Part shown: positions 15,792-24,302 of the stretch, piece after piece
Position numbering within the stretch: position 1 is the first letter of the stretch
Layout of the letters: every line of letters starts with the position of its first letter
Assembly (NCBI GenBank): GCA_964615935.1
Contig: CAZTTG010000026.1
Location: 11,020 to 75,019 of the forward strand
Origin: CAZTTG01 sp964615935
GTDB lineage: Bacteria; Planctomycetota; UBA1135; GCA-002686595
DNA: 64,000 bases
Reading direction: 5' to 3'
Made by a program: the position numbers and the translations under genes
The notes under the pieces: model-generated
Database searches by the model: none
The model's input: only the letters and a program-made list of their open reading frames with translations
What the model was told of the DNA's origin: nothing

Positions 15792-18700
15792 ATGAGAAGA
15801 GCCCTCGACGTCCTCGGCACGCTCCTTTTGCTGAACGCCGCCTGCGCCGCGGCCGGCTGGCAGGAGGCTCCTGGCGCCGACTCGCAGGAGGAGGAGGCGG
15901 CCTCGAAGCTCTCGGCCGGCACCTTCGCCGGCCTGGAGCTGCGCGGGATCGGCCCGGCCTTGATGTCGGGCCGCATCAGCGACCTCGCGGTCGACCCGAC
16001 GCACCGCAGCACCTGGTATGCGACGGCGGCCTGCGGAGGCGTGTGGAAGACCTCGAACGCCGGCACCACCTGGAAGCCGATCTTCGACGGCCAGCGCTCC
16101 TACTCGATCGGCTGCGTGAGCCTCGACCCGGAGAACCCGGAGGTGGTGTGGATCGGCACCGGGGAGAACAACAGCCAGCGCAGCGTGGGCTGGGGGGACG
16201 GCGTCTACAGGAGCCTCGACGGGGGCCAGAGCTGGGAGAGCAAGGGGCTCGCGGCCTCGGCGCACATCGGCCGGATCCTGATCGACCCGCGGGACACCGA
16301 CACGGTGTACGTCGCCGCCCAGGGCCCGCTGTGGTCGCCCGGCGGGGACCGCGGCCTCTTCAAGAGCACCGACTGCGGCCAGAGCTGGGAGCTGGTGCTC
16401 GAGATCAGCGAGGACACCGGGGTGACCGACGTGCTGATGGACCCGCGCGACTCGCAGGTCCTCTACGCCGCCTCCTGGCAGCGCCGGCGCCACGTCGGGA
16501 TCCTGCTCGCCGGCGGGCCCGAGTCGGCCCTCCACAAGTCCACCGACGGCGGGAAGAGCTGGAGGAAGCTCGAGCGCGGCCTCCCGTCCGGCGACATCGG
16601 CCGCATCGGGCTGGCCATCTCGCCCATCGATCCCGACGTGATCTACGCCACGGTCGAGACCTCCGGCGAGGGGCGGGGCTTCTACCGCTCGGCGAACCGC
16701 GGCGAGAGCTGGGAGAAGCGCAGCGACTACTACAACGGCAGCGGGCAGTACTACGGCGAGATCTTCGCCGACCCGCACCGCTTCGACTGCGTCTGGGCCA
16801 TGGACGTGCGCCTGCACGTGAGCGAGGACGGGGGGGAGAGCTTCCGCTCGGTGTCCTCCGACAGCAAGCACGTGGACAATCACGCGCTGGTCTTCGACCC
16901 CGACGACGAGGAGCACCTGCTGATCGGCTGCGACGGCGGGATCTACGAGACCTTCGACCGCTGCCGGACCTACCGCTACGTCGCCAACCTGCCGCTCACC
17001 CAGTTCTACCGCCTGGGCCTGGACGACGACTTCCCCTTCTACAACGTCTACGGCGGCACCCAGGACAACGCCACCCAGGGCGGGCCGGTGCGCACCGACA
17101 ACCGGCACGGCATCCGCAACAGCGACTGGTTCCTGGTGCGCGGCGGCGACGGCTTCCAGCCGCGGATCGAGCCCGGCAACCCGGACATCCTCTACGGCCA
17201 GTCCCAGCACGGAGGCCTCGTGCGCTTCGACCGGAAGAGCGGCGAGCGCGTGGACATCGTGCCCCAGCCGGAGCCCGGGGAGGAGTCCGAGCGCTGGCAC
17301 TGGAACTCGCCCCTGATCATCAGCCCCCACTCGCCCACCCGCCTGTACTTCGCCGGGCGGCGTCTCTTCCGCAGCGACGACCGGGGCGAGAGCTGGCGGC
17401 CGGTCAGCCCCGACCTGGCGCGGTGCATCGACCGCAACGAGCTGGAGGTCATGGGGCGCACCTGGAGCGTGGACGCGGTGAGCCGCAACGACTCCTCCTC
17501 GGCCTACGGTGTCATCGTCTCGCTGGACGAGTCACCGCTGGTGGAGGGCTTGCTCTATGCCGGCACCGACGACGGCCTGATCCAGGTCAGCGAGGACGGC
17601 GGGGAGAGCTGGCGCAGGATCGACAGCTTCCCCGGAGTGCCCGAGCTGGCCTACTCGGCCGACGTCCTGGCCTCGCGCTTCGACCCCGACACCGTCTTCG
17701 CGCTCTTCGAGAACCACAAGCGCGGCGACTTCGCGCCCTACGCGCTGAAGAGCGCCGACCGCGGCCGCAGCTGGGTCTCGATCGCCGGCGACCTGCCCGA
17801 GGACCAGCTCGCCTGGAGCATCGTGCAGGACCACGAGAAGGAGGACCTGCTCTTCCTCTCCACCGAGTTCGGCGTGTTCTTCACGGTGGACGGGGGCCAG
17901 CGCTGGATCCAGCTCGAGGGAGGCATCCCGACCATCGCCGTGCGCGACCTGGAGATCCAGCGCCGCGAGAGCGACCTGGTGTGCGCCTCCTTCGGCCGCG
18001 GCTTCTGGGTGCTCGACGACTACTCGCCCCTGCGGCGGATCAGCGCCGAGCTCCTGGAGACCGAGGCGGCCCTCTTCGAGCCGCGCCGCACCTGGTGGTA
18101 CGTGGAAGCCGATCCGCTGGGCTGGCGGGAGAAGGGCAGCCAGGGCGACGCCTTCTTCACCGCGCCCAACCCGCCCTTCGGCGCGGTCTTCACCTACTAC
18201 CTGAACGAGGGGCTGAAGACGCGCAAGGAGAGGCGCCAGGAGGCCGAGAAGAAGCTGGTCGAGGCCGGCGAGCCGATCCCGCGTCCGAGCTGGGAGGAGT
18301 TGCGGGCCGAGGACCTCGAGGAGGACCCGGCCATCCTGTTGCGGGTGACCGACGCCGACGGCGAGGTCGTGCGCACGGTGACCGGCCCGAAGGGCGCGGG
18401 CATGCACCGCGTGGCCTGGAACCTGCGCTTCCCGGCCTTCCTGCCGGCGACGCTGGGCGAGCGCGAGGGGAGCTGGGGGCCGCCTCCGGACGGGCCCCTG
18501 GCGGTGCCCGGCACCTATTCGGTCAGCCTGCTGCGGAGCCTCGACGGCGAGCTCGAGATCCTCGCCGGTCCGGTGAGCTTCGAGGTCGTGCCCCTGGGGC
18601 GGGCCGCGCTGCCGGCGGCGGACTCGGCCGAGCTCCTCGCCTTCCAGCGCCGGCTCGGCCGGCTGCAGCGCGCGGTCGAGGGCGCCGCCCGCTCGGTCGC

Positions 18701-19097
18701 GGAGACCTCCTCGGAGCTGGCGCTGGTCCGGCGCGCCATCGACGAGACGCCCGGGGTGGATCCGGCCCTGGCGGAGGAGGCGCGCTCCCTCGAGCGGCGC
18801 CTGCAGGAGCTGCGCGAGGCCCTCGCCGGGGATCCCACCCGCTCGCGCCGCAACGAGCCGAGTCCCCCCTCCATCCAGCGCCGCGTGCGGCGCGCGGTCA
18901 ACGGCTTCCGCAGCACCAGCGCGCCGACCGCGACCCAGCGCCGCGCCTACGAGATCGCCGCGGCCGAGTTCGAGCCCTTCCTGGAGGAGCTGCGCACCTT
19001 CGTGGAGATCGACCTGAGGCGCCTGGAGGAGGAGCTGGAGCGGGCGGACGCGCCCTGGACGCCGGGGCGCGGGGTGCCGCGCTGGAGGCGGGAGTAG
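15792..19097 (+). CDS. Large BNR/VPS10-sortilin-like beta-propeller lipoprotein
   Basis: About 1101 residues. Start at 15792 has GGAGG 7 nt upstream and a lipoprotein-like signal (LLLLNAACAAAG). Many BNR/Asp-box repeats of the form S-x-D-x-G-x-x-W follow: SLDGGQSWES, STDCGQSWEL, STDGGKSWRK, SANRGESWEK, SEDGGESWRR and SADRGRSWVS. This is the propeller pattern of the sortilin/VPS10 family and glycosyl-hydrolase-like exported proteins. Characteristic segments include GGVWKTSNAGTTWKPIFDG and YNVYGGTQDN. The C-terminal 250 residues are helical, with alternating Arg/Glu (RRLGRLQRAVEGAARS). Such proteins are common and multiply duplicated in planctomycetes. No hydrolase active site is evident. Confidence 0.85.
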   Translation: MRRALDVLGTLLLLNAACAAAGWQEAPGADSQEEEAASKLSAGTFAGLELRGIGPALMSGRISDLAVDPTHRSTWYATAACGGVWKTSNAGTTWKPIFDGQRSYSIGCVSLDPENPEVVWIGTGENNSQRSVGWGDGVYRSLDGGQSWESKGLAASAHIGRILIDPRDTDTVYVAAQGPLWSPGGDRGLFKSTDCGQSWELVLEISEDTGVTDVLMDPRDSQVLYAASWQRRRHVGILLAGGPESALHKSTDGGKSWRKLERGLPSGDIGRIGLAISPIDPDVIYATVETSGEGRGFYRSANRGESWEKRSDYYNGSGQYYGEIFADPHRFDCVWAMDVRLHVSEDGGESFRSVSSDSKHVDNHALVFDPDDEEHLLIGCDGGIYETFDRCRTYRYVANLPLTQFYRLGLDDDFPFYNVYGGTQDNATQGGPVRTDNRHGIRNSDWFLVRGGDGFQPRIEPGNPDILYGQSQHGGLVRFDRKSGERVDIVPQPEPGEESERWHWNSPLIISPHSPTRLYFAGRRLFRSDDRGESWRPVSPDLARCIDRNELEVMGRTWSVDAVSRNDSSSAYGVIVSLDESPLVEGLLYAGTDDGLIQVSEDGGESWRRIDSFPGVPELAYSADVLASRFDPDTVFALFENHKRGDFAPYALKSADRGRSWVSIAGDLPEDQLAWSIVQDHEKEDLLFLSTEFGVFFTVDGGQRWIQLEGGIPTIAVRDLEIQRRESDLVCASFGRGFWVLDDYSPLRRISAELLETEAALFEPRRTWWYVEADPLGWREKGSQGDAFFTAPNPPFGAVFTYYLNEGLKTRKERRQEAEKKLVEAGEPIPRPSWEELRAEDLEEDPAILLRVTDADGEVVRTVTGPKGAGMHRVAWNLRFPAFLPATLGEREGSWGPPPDGPLAVPGTYSVSLLRSLDGELEILAGPVSFEVVPLGRAALPAADSAELLAFQRRLGRLQRAVEGAARSVAETSSELALVRRAIDETPGVDPALAEEARSLERRLQELREALAGDPTRSRRNEPSPPSIQRRVRRAVNGFRSTSAPTATQRRAYEIAAAEFEPFLEELRTFVEIDLRRLEEELERADAPWTPGRGVPRWRRE

Positions 19098-19105
19098 CGG
19101 CCGGG

Positions 19106-20254
19106 CTAGCGCAGGTGACTGGGGCAGGCCGCGAGCCCCTGCTTCTCCAGGTACTGCTGGTGGTACTCCTCGGCGCGCCAGAAGGGGCCCGCCTCGGCGA
19201 TCTGGGTGACGATCGTCCCGGAGTGCCGGCCGGAGCGCTCCTGCTCCTCCTTGGAGGCCAGCGCGGTCCTGCGCTGGTCCTCGCCGTGGAAGAAGATCGC
19301 CGAGCGGTACTGGGTCCCGTGGTCGGGCCCCTGGCGGTCGAGCTGCGTCGGGTCGTGGCAGGACCAGAAGACCCCCAGCAGGTCCTCGTAGGTCACGCGC
19401 TCGGGGTCGTAGCTCACCTCCACGACCTCGGCGTGTCCCGTGGTGCCGCTGCACACGAGGCGGTAGTCGGGCTTCTCGGGGCCGCCGCCGCTGTAGCCGA
19501 CCCGGGTGCCGACCACACCCACGACCGGCCGGAAGGCGGCCTCCACGCCCCAGAAGCAGCCCGCGCCGAAGGTGGCGCGCTCGGTCCGCGTCTCCTCGAC
19601 GGGCGCCGCCGGACTCGATCCCTCGGGAAGGGCCTCGCCCGCCGGGACGAACTTCAGGGCGGCCGAGTTGAGGCAGTAGCGCTTGCCGGTGGGCCCGGGT
19701 CCGTCGTCGAAGACGTGGCCGAGGTGAACCCCGGTGCGCGCGCAGCGGATCTCGGTGCGCACCATGTCGTGGCTGCGGTCCTCGACCTCGACCACGTGCT
19801 CGGGATCGATCGGCTCGGTGAAGCTCGGCCAGCCGCAGTGCGAGTCGAACTTGGCCTCCGAGGAGAACAGCGGCAGGTCTCCCACCGCGCACACGTAGGT
19901 GCCCTCCTCGCGCGTCTCGAGGTACTCGCCCGTGAACGGACGCTCGGTGCCCGCCTCCAGGGTGATCGAGCGCTGCAGCGGGGTCAGCTCGCTGGCGAGC
20001 TCCCGGACCTCGTCCTCCGGGAGGGGGGTGAGGTCGTATCCGGAGGCGGAGATCCTCTTCTCGTCCATGCTCGGCCTGCTTTCGCTCGCCCTGGCTGCCC
20101 CGCCCCCCCGCGCTGCAGTCGCGGAATCGGGCGCCCCCTTCCCCGCGCAGGCCGCGCCGACGAGCAGCCCCAGCAGGAACGCGACGAGCCCCGCCCGGCG
20201 GGCGGCTGGCCCTCTTCCGGAATCGCGAGGATCGATCATCCTGTCCAGGTCCAT
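19106..20254 (-). CDS. msrBA: Bifunctional peptide methionine sulfoxide reductase MsrB-MsrA lipoprotein
   Basis: About 382 residues, with MsrB first and MsrA second. A hydrophobic leader ending LLVGAACAG gives a lipobox, so it should act in the envelope. The MsrB half has HCGWPSF, HLGHVFDDGP and the catalytic RYCLNSAAL. However, both CxxC zinc pairs are reduced: YVCAVGDLPLF and RCARTGVHLGHVF each keep only one Cys, so this is probably a non-zinc MsrB. The MsrA half has the active-site GAGCFWG and the HGTQYRSAI and EEYHQQYL motifs. It repairs oxidised Met in exported proteins. The start is uncertain: ATG at 20239 (after GGACAGG) and at 20308 are alternatives, and both keep the signal. Confidence 0.88.
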   Translation of the reverse strand: MDLDRMIDPRDSGRGPAARRAGLVAFLLGLLVGAACAGKGAPDSATAARGGGAARASESRPSMDEKRISASGYDLTPLPEDEVRELASELTPLQRSITLEAGTERPFTGEYLETREEGTYVCAVGDLPLFSSEAKFDSHCGWPSFTEPIDPEHVVEVEDRSHDMVRTEIRCARTGVHLGHVFDDGPGPTGKRYCLNSAALKFVPAGEALPEGSSPAAPVEETRTERATFGAGCFWGVEAAFRPVVGVVGTRVGYSGGGPEKPDYRLVCSGTTGHAEVVEVSYDPERVTYEDLLGVFWSCHDPTQLDRQGPDHGTQYRSAIFFHGEDQRRTALASKEEQERSGRHSGTIVTQIAEAGPFWRAEEYHQQYLEKQGLAACPSHLR

Positions 20255-20343
20255 CGGCGCCGCCACCGTCTCGTTTCTCCCTCGGGCCGGGGCGGGACCT
20301 CCTACCATGGGCTAGCCGGCGGTGGATTCAAGGGCCAGCCCCT

Positions 20344-20370
20344 CGCCCTTTCCGCCGGGCGGAACGGGCG
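20344..20370 (-). terminator. Hairpin terminator after the cupredoxin gene
   Basis: Two 5-bp stem blocks separated by one mismatch (CGCCC/GGGCG and TTCCG/CGGAA) enclose a CCGGG loop. It lies 17 bp past the minus-strand stop at 20388. No U-tract is visible. Confidence 0.4.
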
Positions 20371-20387
20371 GGGCCGGGGCGCTACCT

Positions 20388-21179
20388 CTACAGGAAGGTG
20401 ATCTCGACGGCGTCGGAGACGTCGGTGCCGGCGGCGCTCATCGGGTCCCGCAGCCACCCCTGGAAGTTCACCACCGTCGCGGCCGGGAAGTCGAGGCCCG
20501 CCGGGTCGTTGATTCGCAGGGTCATGGTGCCGGTGCACGCCGCTGCCCCGGCGGTGTTCTGGACGGCGGTCCGCTTGAGGGGCGGCGCGACGCACAGCGT
20601 GCCGCTGGAGAAGGGGATCGAGGCCCGGCCCTGCAGCCCGTAGAAGATGATGGCGTTCTTGTTGCGCTCGGCGCCCGAGACGTCCACGTCGAAGTCGTCC
20701 GCGCCCGAGATCGGGCAGGTGCTGGAGCTGGCCGAGATGGAGGCCAGGCAGCCGCTGGAGCTGGGGTTCTGGTCGGCCGTGCAGTACACCACCGGCGGGG
20801 CCTCGCAGACGGTCACCGTGCCGATCATGCCGATGCCGAAGTGGGGCGCGCAGAAGTAGTCGTAGAGGTTCCCCGCCCGGGGAAAGGCCGCCAGGAAGGC
20901 GGCGTCGAAGGTGTGCTCGAAGGTGGGCGTGCCCGAGGAGAGGGCCGAGTGGAAGGCCTCGTCTCCGTTGACCATGCCGTCGGTGCCCTCGGTCACGGTG
21001 TGGTTGCCCGTGGAGTGGACCCACCGCACGGTGTCGCCCACGTTGACGACGATGTCCTGCGGCTGGAAGGTGTTGCCGACCTGGTCGACGACGATCGTGT
21101 CGGCGGCCGCCGGCGCGGCGGCCAGGGCCAGGAGAGCCGGGAGGAGTCGGATGGGGAGGCGAGTGCCGGTCGCGTGCAT
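20388..21179 (-). CDS. Secreted plastocyanin-like cupredoxin with shared C-terminal domain
   Basis: About 263 residues. Start at 21179 gives a signal peptide (LLPALLALAAAPAAAD); longer frames run into the homopolymer tract. Residues about 25-125 are a type-I copper domain: TIVVDQVGNTFQPQDIVV, then GDTVRWVHSTGNHTVTEG with the first His ligand. The loop YFCAPHFGIGMIGTVTV then supplies Cys, His and Met. The last about 134 residues (from VVYCTADQNPSSSGC) are the recurrent domain with RNKNAIIFYGLQGRASIPF and RTAVQNT. It could carry electrons in the periplasm or at the surface. The upstream region, with its RBS and promoter, is replaced by a G-rich tract that is probably an assembly artefact. Confidence 0.85.
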   Translation of the reverse strand: MHATGTRLPIRLLPALLALAAAPAAADTIVVDQVGNTFQPQDIVVNVGDTVRWVHSTGNHTVTEGTDGMVNGDEAFHSALSSGTPTFEHTFDAAFLAAFPRAGNLYDYFCAPHFGIGMIGTVTVCEAPPVVYCTADQNPSSSGCLASISASSSTCPISGADDFDVDVSGAERNKNAIIFYGLQGRASIPFSSGTLCVAPPLKRTAVQNTAGAAACTGTMTLRINDPAGLDFPAATVVNFQGWLRDPMSAAGTDVSDAVEITFL

Positions 21180-21262
<83 letters not shown>

Positions 21263-21396
21263 CGATGCCTGCCACGGCTCCGAGCCCGCGGTCGGAACCG
21301 AAGCGTGCACATAGAACGTCGAGCTGGGCACCTCCAGGTCGACTGACGTAAGCTCTGGGTAGGGCCCGCGGATCGCGACCCCCCGCGCCCCTGCCG

Positions 21397-22830
21397 ATGA
21401 GGATCACCGCTCCGATCTCGACCGCCCTCCTGTGGCTCGCGGCCTGCAGCCCGCCTCCGCCCGAGCCCCCGCCCAGCTTCCTGCTGCTGTCCGTCGACAC
21501 CCTGCGGGCGGATCACCTCTCCTGCTACGGCCACTCGCGCGACACCTCACCGGTCCTCGACCGGCTCGCCGGAGAGGGCCTCGTCTACACCGATTGCCTG
21601 GCGCCCGCCTCCTGGACCCTGCCCTCCCACTTCGCCCTGCTCTCCGGCCAGCACCCCTACGAGGCCGGGGTCACCCGCCACGAGAGCTCGATCGCCCCGG
21701 AGGTGCCCATGCTGGCCGAGGCCCTCTCGGCGGCGGGCTGGCAGACGGCGGCCCTGGTGGACTCGCGCGAGTCGGGCTACGTGGGCGCCGAGCGGGGCTT
21801 CGGGCGCGGCTTCGACCTCTACCGCCACGCGCCCTTCGGTGAGGAGCAGGACTACGAGTACGACATGGCGGTCACCGCGGACGAGGCCGTCGAGTGGCTC
21901 GAGGGCCGGGACTCCGAGCGGCCCTTCTTCCTCTTCCTGCACACCAAGGCGGTGCACGCGTCCAAGCTGTCCCGCCAGCGCGCCGACCCGAGGCGGCTGC
22001 CCTACTCCAAGCCCGAGCCCTACGCCTCCCGCTTCCTGAGCGAGGCGGGCCGGGAGATCGTCTGGTCGGATCCGGAGCTTGGGGAGGGCATCCACTGGCT
22101 GCGCGGCGTGAACGAGCGCCTGGCCGCCGGCCAGCTCGAGCCGGAGGAGATCGACGAGGAGCGCCGGGAGGCCCTGATGGCCCTCTACGACGCGGGGATC
22201 TTCTACATGGACGAGCACTTCGGACGCGTGCTGGAGGCCCTCGATCGCCTGGGGCTGGACGAGAACACGGTGGTCATCGTCACCGCGGATCACGGCGAGG
22301 CCTTCCTGGAGCATCGGCTCTTCCTGCACGTGGAGGTGTACCGCCAGCTCCTGAGGGTGCCCCTCGTCCTGCGCCTGCCGGGGCTCGAGGGCGGTCGGCG
22401 GCTGGACCAGCCCGTGACGCTGGCCGACGTGCCGGCCACCATCCTGAGCCTGGCCGGCGTGGAGGCGCCCGCGGCCGCGACCGGACGCCCCCTGCCCCTG
22501 AGGGCGAGCCAGGGCCTGGACCCGCGGGTGCGCTTCGCCTTCTACGGCCAGCACGCCGAGAACCAGGACCGGCTCTACGAGGGCTTCTCGTTGAGGGTGG
22601 GGCATTGGTCGCTCGTCCACCACCAGTTCGCGTCGAGTCCGGAGTTCGAGAGCGAGCTCTACGATCTGCGGGAGGACCCGGACGAGCTCGCGCCCCTGAC
22701 GGACCGCCTCGACGTGACGACGCGCCTCGTCGAGGAGCTGTGGTCCCGCCGCGATCGGATGGGGGCGGGACCGGAGATCGAACTCGACGCCGGGACCCTG
22801 GAGCACCTGAGGGAGCTGGGCTACCTGTAG
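21397..22830 (+). CDS. Sulfatase-superfamily lipoprotein with Thr in place of the formylglycine Cys
   Basis: 477 residues. The lipoprotein signal ends LLWLAACSPP. The alkaline-phosphatase/sulfatase core is clear: LLSVDTLRADHLSCYGHSRD with the metal Asp, then ASWTLPSHFALLSGQHPYEAGV, VIVTADHGEAFLEH, and a C-terminal ELYDLREDPDELAPL. In true sulfatases the nucleophile is the Cys of CxPxR. Here the site is WTLPSH, with no Cys or Ser in that place and a Thr (about residue 74) as the likely nucleophile. This is as in phosphodiesterase-type relatives, so no formylglycine maturation would be needed. Substrate unknown. Its end faces the second sulfatase-like gene, 15 bp away, on the other strand. Confidence 0.85.
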   Translation: MRITAPISTALLWLAACSPPPPEPPPSFLLLSVDTLRADHLSCYGHSRDTSPVLDRLAGEGLVYTDCLAPASWTLPSHFALLSGQHPYEAGVTRHESSIAPEVPMLAEALSAAGWQTAALVDSRESGYVGAERGFGRGFDLYRHAPFGEEQDYEYDMAVTADEAVEWLEGRDSERPFFLFLHTKAVHASKLSRQRADPRRLPYSKPEPYASRFLSEAGREIVWSDPELGEGIHWLRGVNERLAAGQLEPEEIDEERREALMALYDAGIFYMDEHFGRVLEALDRLGLDENTVVIVTADHGEAFLEHRLFLHVEVYRQLLRVPLVLRLPGLEGGRRLDQPVTLADVPATILSLAGVEAPAAATGRPLPLRASQGLDPRVRFAFYGQHAENQDRLYEGFSLRVGHWSLVHHQFASSPEFESELYDLREDPDELAPLTDRLDVTTRLVEELWSRRDRMGAGPEIELDAGTLEHLRELGYL

Positions 22831-22845
22831 CCCTGCCGCTGGCCC

Positions 22846-24270
22846 TCAGTCGCCCACGTACCCCAGCCCGTCCAGCCGCTCCAGCGTCGCCTCGTCGAGC
22901 CCCTCCGACGAGGTCGGCGTGCCCTCGGGCACCGTCGTCCAGCAGGCGGTGAACAGGTCGAGCAGGTAGGCGAGGGCCGGGTCCCCGGACAGGTCGTGCA
23001 GCTCCCCCGGATCGGCCGCCAGATCGAAGATCTCGTCGGGCCTTCGCGGGCTCGCGTAGTGGATCACCTTGTGGGAGCCCATGTACGCGCACTCGGCCAG
23101 GTGCATGCGGTTGCCCCGCGCCTTCTTCCGCCGGGCGCGGGTCGTCTCGGACAGGTACGTCCGGATGCTAGGCGGCGCCCCTTCGAGCCGCGGGAGCGGG
23201 GAGCGACCCTGCATCCCGGCGGGAGCCTCCACGTCCAGGGCGTCGAGGATCGCGGGCATGACGTCGATGAGCTGGACCCGATCGTCCTCGCGCTCCCCGG
23301 CTGGGCCCCCGGGCATCCGCAGGATCAGCGGCACGTGCAGGAGCTCCTCGTACAGGGAGTGCGCGTGCCCCTTCTCGCCGTGCTCGAAGAACTCGTCACC
23401 GTGGTCGGCGGTCAGCACGATCACGGTTCGCTCCGAGAGCCCGCGGCGCTCCAGCTCCTCGAGCAGGAGCCCGATGTGGTGGTCCACCCAGGCGATCTCG
23501 CCGTCGTAGAGGGCGATGAGGTGCTCGAGGTCCCGGGCGTCCATGCCCGCGTGGATCTCTTCGTTGTGCGCGAAGCCGCTGGCGTCCAGCTGGCCCTCGT
23601 AGTCCAGATCGAACCTGCGGTCCCAGGGCTCGGGCGGCGCGTAGTCGTAGTGCACATCCCAGTAGTGCAGGAACAGGAAGAAGGGCTCGGAGACCTGATC
23701 CAGGATCGCGACTGCGCGTTCGTGGATCTGCGGGCTGGTCACCGCGCGGTGGCTCTCGTCGTGGTCCCCGGCGGCCATCTCGTCGTCGTAGGTGTCGAAG
23801 CCGGAGTCCATGCCGAAGCGGGCCTGCATGAAGGGGCCGCTCACGATTGCATGGGTTTGATAGCCCGCCGCCTTCAGCGCGTCGGCCAGCGTGGTCGCCG
23901 AGGGCGCCAGCCGCCGGTCCATGGCCGTCACCTGGTGCGTGCGGGGATGCTGCGAGCAGAGGAGCGACGCGTGGGAGGGCAGCGTCCACGGCGCCTGCGC
24001 CGTGGCGCGCTCGAAGAGCACCCCGCTCTCGGCCAGCGCGTCCATGGCCGGGCTGGTGTCGCGCTCGTAGCCGTAGCAGCCGAGGTGGTCGGCGCGCAGG
24101 CTGTCGATGGAGATCAGGATCGCGTTGAGCGCGGGCTCCCGCCCGTCCTCCGGGGCTCCCTGGTCCGGCTCCGTCGAGGGCCCGCAGGCGGCGCCGAGGA
24201 GGAGAGCCAGGATCGCCGCCGGCGCGGCGCGTCCCCGGTCCCTCCGCCGAGCCGCTTCGAACGCCCTCAT
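22846..24270 (-). CDS. Sulfatase-superfamily lipoprotein (WTLPSH type)
   Basis: About 474 residues. Start at 24270 gives the lipoprotein signal ILALLLGAACGPS; the longer frame adds an Arg-rich leader. The core is ILISIDSLRADHLGCYGYER, then APWTLPSHASLLCSQHP, then VIVLTADHGDEFFEHGEKGH, and a C-terminal EIFDLAADPGELHDLSGDP. As in its convergent neighbour, the CxPxR Cys is absent and Thr of WTLPSH is the likely nucleophile. The two neighbours are paralogues in inverted orientation. It lies 32 bp downstream of the membrane glycosyltransferase gene, so it may act on a surface glycan or a phosphorylated polymer, but this is only context. Confidence 0.85.
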   Translation of the reverse strand: MRAFEAARRRDRGRAAPAAILALLLGAACGPSTEPDQGAPEDGREPALNAILISIDSLRADHLGCYGYERDTSPAMDALAESGVLFERATAQAPWTLPSHASLLCSQHPRTHQVTAMDRRLAPSATTLADALKAAGYQTHAIVSGPFMQARFGMDSGFDTYDDEMAAGDHDESHRAVTSPQIHERAVAILDQVSEPFFLFLHYWDVHYDYAPPEPWDRRFDLDYEGQLDASGFAHNEEIHAGMDARDLEHLIALYDGEIAWVDHHIGLLLEELERRGLSERTVIVLTADHGDEFFEHGEKGHAHSLYEELLHVPLILRMPGGPAGEREDDRVQLIDVMPAILDALDVEAPAGMQGRSPLPRLEGAPPSIRTYLSETTRARRKKARGNRMHLAECAYMGSHKVIHYASPRRPDEIFDLAADPGELHDLSGDPALAYLLDLFTACWTTVPEGTPTSSEGLDEATLERLDGLGYVGD

Positions 24271-24302
24271 CCGACCATGGTGGCACACAGCCGCTGGCCG
24301 CG

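Noticed and set aside
12417..17330. 1637-codon minus-strand open frame
   Set aside because: It is antisense to the CRTAC1 and BNR genes in GC-rich DNA and shows only Val/Ala/Pro/Arg composition.
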